A DNA stretch of 64,000 bases from Bacillus benzoevorans (GTDB lineage: Bacteria > Bacillota > Bacilli > Bacillales > Cytobacillaceae), in NCBI RefSeq assembly GCF_014207535.1, contig NZ_JACHGK010000002.1, positions 310,001 to 374,000 on the forward strand. The letters run 5' to 3'. How positions within the stretch are numbered: position 1 is the first letter of the stretch; each line of letters starts with the position of its first letter. The position numbers and the translations under genes are program-made. Of this stretch, positions 60,285-64,000 are shown one piece after another. The notes beneath the pieces were generated by a model. It was not told where the DNA came from. It saw nothing but the letters and a program-made list of their open reading frames with translations, and made no database searches.

Positions 60285-60317
60285 AGTCTCTCTTGCTAAA
60301 CAGGGAGACTTTTTTTT
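60285..60317 (+). terminator. Riboswitch-associated terminator before metE
   Basis: AGTCTC/GAGACT stem with an inner extension, followed by T8. Placed 37 bases before the metE start codon. Confidence 0.85.
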
Positions 60318-60353
60318 ATTGATATTAAACATTATGAGATAGGAGTTGCAACT

Positions 60354-62645
60354 ATGAGTATCAAAAGTTCAAATTTGGGTTATCCAAGAATCGGTGAAAA
60401 TAGAGAATGGAAAAAACTATTAGAGTTATTTTGGGCAGGAGAAATAACCGAAGAAACTTTCGAAGCCGAGATGGAAAAAATTCGTCTCTCGCATTTACGG
60501 AAGCAGCAGGAAAAAGGGATTGAATTAATTCCTGTCGGTGATTTTAGTTACTATGATCATGTATTAGATACAGCGATTATGTTTGGTTTGATTCCGAAAA
60601 GATTTAAAACAGATGAGAAAAAAATTTCACTGCAGAATTATTTTGAAATTGCCAGAGGAAGCAAAGGGAAAGTCGCCTCGGAAATGACAAAATGGTTCAA
60701 TACAAACTATCATTATATTGTGCCGGAACTAGAAGAGGCGCAGCCTATTTTATTGGAAAATCGCGTGTTAACTTTGTATAAAGAAGCAAAGGAGAAATTG
60801 GGCATTAATGGGAAGCCTGTCATTTTGGGACCTGTTACCTTGTTAGCCCTCTCCAAAGGCTATGATGAACAAAAACAAGGCGAGCTGTTACAAGCGCTTG
60901 TGCCTCTTTATATAGAAGTTTTACAGCGATTGGAGGAAGCCGGGGCTGAATGGATTCAAATAGATGAACCAATTTTAGTGAAATACGTGGATGACAATCG
61001 TCTCCAGCAGTTTAAAGAAGTCTATGCAGCCTTTCATCAAGCCGTTCCAAATCTTAAACTAATTCTGCAAACTTATTTTGAAAGCTTGGAGCGTTATGAA
61101 GAGATTGTGCAGCTGCCAGTAGCAGGAATCGGCCTAGATTTTGTCCATGATTCCGGTCAAAATATGGCTCATTTACAATCATTCGGCTTCCCAAATGATA
61201 AAGTTTTGGCGGCAGGAATCATAGATGGCCGTAATATTTGGAAAAGCAATGTACAAGAGAAGGCAGCGTTTATTGAGACATTATCCAACATCGTAAGTAA
61301 AGATCGTCTTATTATTCAACCATCCAACAGCTTGCTTCATGTCCCTGTGACGATGAAAAATGAATCAGCGTTTGACACTATTGTAAAAGATGCATTGGCT
61401 TTTGCGGATGAAAAATTAGCAGAAATTATTTTATTAACAAAATATTTAAATCAGGAAATTCCGCTTAACGAAGTAATAAATTATGATCGTTCCGTGCAAA
61501 CGTTAAATCATTCTTCTTTCCGGAACGTGAAGCATGTTCAAGATGCATTAGCCAATCTATCACAGTATCCATCTGTACGTATTGCGGCAGCAAAGCGGAA
61601 GGAACTTCATGACGAACGCTGGAATTTACCAACATTGCCAACTACTACAATTGGCAGTTTTCCACAAACGAAGGAAGTTCGCCAGCAACGTCTAAAATGG
61701 AGAAAAGGTGAACTGTCTGACGAACAATATGAACAGTTTCTTCATGTAGAAATCAATAAATGGATTTTTATTCAAGAGGAAATTGGTTTAGATGTGCTTG
61801 TCCATGGTGAATTCGAACGGACGGACATGGTAGAATTCTTTGGTGAAAAATTAGAAGGTTTTGCTGTAACAAAATTCGGCTGGGTACAATCATACGGTTC
61901 ACGCTGTGTGAAACCACCTGTTATTTATGGAGATGTATTTTTAAAAGAGCCGATGACAGTGAAAGAAACGGTTTATGCCCAAAGCTTGACGAAAAAACCT
62001 GTTAAAGGAATGCTGACAGGTCCTGTTACCATTTTAAATTGGTCCTTTATTCGGGATGATATAGACAGTGCAGATGTCTTAAATCAAATTGCATTATCGA
62101 TCCGCCAGGAAGTGACCGCGCTGGAGAAAAATGGAATTGGTATGATTCAGGTCGATGAGCCTGCCTTAAGAGAAGGTTTACCTTTAAAACAAGAAAAAAC
62201 AGAATCTTATTTAAAAGCAGCAGTCTATGCTTTCAAACTGTCCACTTCATCTGTGAAAGATGAAACACAAATTCATACACATATGTGCTATTCACATTTT
62301 GAGGATATAATTGAAGCGATAGATGCCCTTGATGCGGATGTTATTTCCATTGAAACATCCAGAAGCCATGGTGAATTAATTAAATCATTTGAAGACTATC
62401 ACTACCAAAAAGGAATTGGCCTCGGTGTCTATGATATTCATAGTCCCCGTGTACCAACCTTTGAAGAGTTAATGCAAAATATCGATCGTGCTTTACAAGT
62501 ATTGGACTACCGTATTTTCTGGGTAAATCCAGACTGCGGATTAAAAACACGCGGCAAAGAGGAGACCATTGCAGCCTTAAAAGTCATGGTGGAAGCGGCA
62601 AAAGCAAAGCGCTCCTTATTAAATTATATTCAGTACAATTCTTAA
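60354..62645 (+). CDS. metE: Cobalamin-independent methionine synthase
   Basis: 763-aa MetE transferring a methyl group from 5-methyl-tetrahydropteroyl-polyglutamate to homocysteine. The N-terminal domain starts SSNLGYPRIGENREWKK; the catalytic half has TTIGSFPQTKEVR, the zinc ligands in IHTHMCYSHF (His, Cys) and WVNPDCGLKTR (Cys), and IQVDEPALREGLP. AGGAGTTGCAACT precedes the ATG. Controlled by the upstream cobalamin riboswitch. Confidence 0.97.
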   Translation: MSIKSSNLGYPRIGENREWKKLLELFWAGEITEETFEAEMEKIRLSHLRKQQEKGIELIPVGDFSYYDHVLDTAIMFGLIPKRFKTDEKKISLQNYFEIARGSKGKVASEMTKWFNTNYHYIVPELEEAQPILLENRVLTLYKEAKEKLGINGKPVILGPVTLLALSKGYDEQKQGELLQALVPLYIEVLQRLEEAGAEWIQIDEPILVKYVDDNRLQQFKEVYAAFHQAVPNLKLILQTYFESLERYEEIVQLPVAGIGLDFVHDSGQNMAHLQSFGFPNDKVLAAGIIDGRNIWKSNVQEKAAFIETLSNIVSKDRLIIQPSNSLLHVPVTMKNESAFDTIVKDALAFADEKLAEIILLTKYLNQEIPLNEVINYDRSVQTLNHSSFRNVKHVQDALANLSQYPSVRIAAAKRKELHDERWNLPTLPTTTIGSFPQTKEVRQQRLKWRKGELSDEQYEQFLHVEINKWIFIQEEIGLDVLVHGEFERTDMVEFFGEKLEGFAVTKFGWVQSYGSRCVKPPVIYGDVFLKEPMTVKETVYAQSLTKKPVKGMLTGPVTILNWSFIRDDIDSADVLNQIALSIRQEVTALEKNGIGMIQVDEPALREGLPLKQEKTESYLKAAVYAFKLSTSSVKDETQIHTHMCYSHFEDIIEAIDALDADVISIETSRSHGELIKSFEDYHYQKGIGLGVYDIHSPRVPTFEELMQNIDRALQVLDYRIFWVNPDCGLKTRGKEETIAALKVMVEAAKAKRSLLNYIQYNS

Positions 62646-62680
62646 AATTGGATGAATAACCATCCCCCCTTTTTGTGAAA

Positions 62681-62753
62681 GGGAGACCAAGGGACAGGTT
62701 CCTCTCCCGGAGGCAATACTTAGCCACACATCCGGACGCGGTGCCTGTCCCTT
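62681..62753. repeat. Dispersed GGGAC repeat, type II
   Basis: GGGACAGGTTCCTCTCCCGG and GGACGCGGTGCCTGTCCC, a relative of the 23507 and 27629 copies. Confidence 0.6.
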
Positions 62754-62828
62754 AATTTAAGAAGTGCGTCTTTTTAAGTTGTTGAGATTGTTTATTATCC
62801 GAATAAACAGGTCCTCATAAAGGAGTTA

Positions 62829-62915
62829 TTATTTTAAGTTCCCAGGTACAGACTTCATAATCTTTCCGGAATTAGCGGTGTTAACCGGAATTGTTCCAGG
62901 ACGTAGAACACGCAT
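62829..62915 (-). CDS. 28-aa peptide, candidate RiPP precursor
   Basis: Small gene with an excellent AAGGAGGTG six to seven bases before its ATG, 58 bases downstream of a radical SAM/SPASM gene on the same strand. The product starts MRVLRPGTIPV and ends SVPGNLK; it has no Cys, Trp or aromatic residue and contains several Pro, Asn, Lys and Gly residues. The position suggests it is a substrate of the maturase or a co-regulated small protein. Sequence type not recognised; a modified core cannot be located. Confidence 0.6.
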   Translation of the reverse strand: MRVLRPGTIPVNTANSGKIMKSVPGNLK

Positions 62916-62973
62916 CTATCTCACCTCCTTTCATTGTTTTAATCAGAAGCAGAACTTTTCTGATGCAAATCTT

Positions 62974-64000
62974 TTATTGTAAACTATTTTTCCAGATAAG
63001 ATTTAATACTTTTTTAATATTTCTTTTTTCATAAGGGCAGGGCCGCTCTCCTGTTTGCATCCGATAAAATGGACAATGATTTCCTTGACACGCAGGACGA
63101 TAAAAGCAAGATTGGCAAACCAAGTCTGTTTCTTCTCCTGATGTTACCCAACTGGCTATTTTGTCATAATCAAGGTCCAAACTGCCATCTTCGTGTATTT
63201 TTCCAACTTTATTCACTTCTTCATTAAAAGAAACTGTGCACTTGTATAACTGTCCATCGGAAGCAACAACTAATGAATGAGGCTTAGCGGCATAGCAAAC
63301 AGATCCTGACGGCATTAAAGATCCATCTATCAAGGAACTCATTCCAATTCCATGTGTCACCGCTTCATCAGTAAATTCCCAAATTTTATGATTGGCTATG
63401 ATCCGGCTGCATACAGGGAGTTCATCGTCGTTCTCTCCTCCCCATCTGCCAACAGGACGAAAGATTACCCCAAAACGCTTATCAGCTGCAAAATGTTCTT
63501 TCAAGAACCCAATCAATTTTGCTGTTTCTAGTAAATTATTTTCATCGAAATTCACTCGAATCGTAATATCAAATGGATCTGGTAATTCTTTGATTGCTTT
63601 AAGATTATCGATGATTTTTTCAAACGTTTTACCACCGCCTGCTAGATGTCTTCGGCTATCATGAACTTCCCCAATGCCATCAACGGTGATCATAAATTGT
63701 TTTATTTCCCACGTCAGCAATTTCTGAAATACATCTTTTGTTAAAAAATAACCATTCGTAACAAGGTCGCAAGAATAATGAATATGGTTATCCTTAGCAC
63801 TTGATAAAAATGAATTTGAAAGTTCCTCAATCACATCTAATGCCAGTAAAGGCTCCCCGCCAAACCAGCTAATATTTAAATTGGACAAATTTGTTGCTTT
63901 TTCTTTCACCAACGCTTTAAGACCATTAATTGTGTCTGCATTCATTTTTCCACGAGGAAAAGTCTCATAACAATAGGTACAACGAAAGTTACAGGCTTCT
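62974..64000 (-). CDS. Radical SAM/SPASM peptide maturase-like protein, partial
   Basis: Open to the right edge, so the N-terminus is missing. The radical SAM cluster motif ACNFRCTYCYETFPRG lies in the last 55 bases, followed by SWFGGEPLLALD and VDGIGEVHDSRRHL. The C-terminus is a SPASM domain with CYAAKPHSLVVASDGQLYKC and the cysteine series CQSCFYRPACQGNHCPF, which binds auxiliary 4Fe-4S clusters. Such enzymes install cross-links or epimerise residues in ribosomal peptides. A peptide gene lies directly downstream. Confidence 0.87.
   Translation of the reverse strand, partial: EACNFRCTYCYETFPRGKMNADTINGLKALVKEKATNLSNLNISWFGGEPLLALDVIEELSNSFLSSAKDNHIHYSCDLVTNGYFLTKDVFQKLLTWEIKQFMITVDGIGEVHDSRRHLAGGGKTFEKIIDNLKAIKELPDPFDITIRVNFDENNLLETAKLIGFLKEHFAADKRFGVIFRPVGRWGGENDDELPVCSRIIANHKIWEFTDEAVTHGIGMSSLIDGSLMPSGSVCYAAKPHSLVVASDGQLYKCTVSFNEEVNKVGKIHEDGSLDLDYDKIASWVTSGEETDLVCQSCFYRPACQGNHCPFYRMQTGERPCPYEKRNIKKVLNLIWKNSLQ

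Overview
The window comes from a Gram-positive, endospore-forming Bacillaceae chromosome, close to Neobacillus/Bacillus in character. The DNA is AT-rich, the Shine-Dalgarno sequences are strong (AAGGAGG-type), and GTG/TTG starts are common. It carries gerKA-KC-KB and a GerPA/PF-like spore gene, a FadF-type ETF:quinone oxidoreductase and class Ib nrdHIEF. No prophage, IS, CRISPR or tRNA/rRNA gene was recognised.

Layout. 1-5794: a minus-strand operon for an anaerobic-type corrinoid methyl-transfer system: CobW GTPase, three uroporphyrinogen-decarboxylase-fold proteins, a B12-binding corrinoid protein and a RACE-type reactivator cut by the left edge. 6313-7437: cysteine desulfurase. 7740-16016: a probable copper/thiol stress island: two-component system, Met-rich small proteins, CcoG/NosR-like polyferredoxin, CcdA-like protein and multicopper oxidase lipoprotein. 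It has 11-bp-phased operator repeats at several promoters. 16279-23475: an OsmC protein, then ureABCEFGD and a urea transporter. 23648-28023: the gerK-type receptor operon and a GerPA-like gene. 28170-31354: CPBP protease, YerA-like deaminase and acyl-CoA thioesterase. 31608-51661: about 20 kb of acyl-CoA catabolism. 52097-55279: aldo/keto reductase, a Gly-rich protein and a secreted histidine phosphatase. 55280-60353: nrdHIEFG under a cobalamin riboswitch. 60015-62645: metE under a divergent second cobalamin riboswitch. 62829-64000: a 28-aa peptide gene next to a radical SAM/SPASM maturase cut by the right edge.

The central block reads as one pathway. AliA-like ligase, AliB-like dehydrogenase, BadK-, BadH- and BadI-like enzymes would convert cyclohexanecarboxylate to pimeloyl-CoA. 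Acyl-CoA dehydrogenases, hydratases, a 3-hydroxyacyl-CoA dehydrogenase and a thiolase would give glutaryl-CoA, and a thioesterase could release glutarate. GlaH (CsiD) and LhgO would then take glutarate through L-2-hydroxyglutarate to 2-oxoglutarate. EtfBA and a FadF-like membrane iron-sulfur protein would carry the electrons to the quinone pool. The block is split into four transcription units. Three have textbook sigma-54 promoters (TTGGCAC-N5-TTGCA) and the fourth a weaker one with identical spacing. All four share a conserved ~50-bp upstream motif 30-100 bp behind the promoter, the probable target of the sigma-54 activator encoded at 46659-47966. This regulon is the most exciting system in the window.

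A second theme is cobalamin. A B12-dependent methyl-transfer operon sits in the same window as two riboswitch-controlled B12-independent (or B12-sparing) enzymes, class Ib ribonucleotide reductase and MetE.
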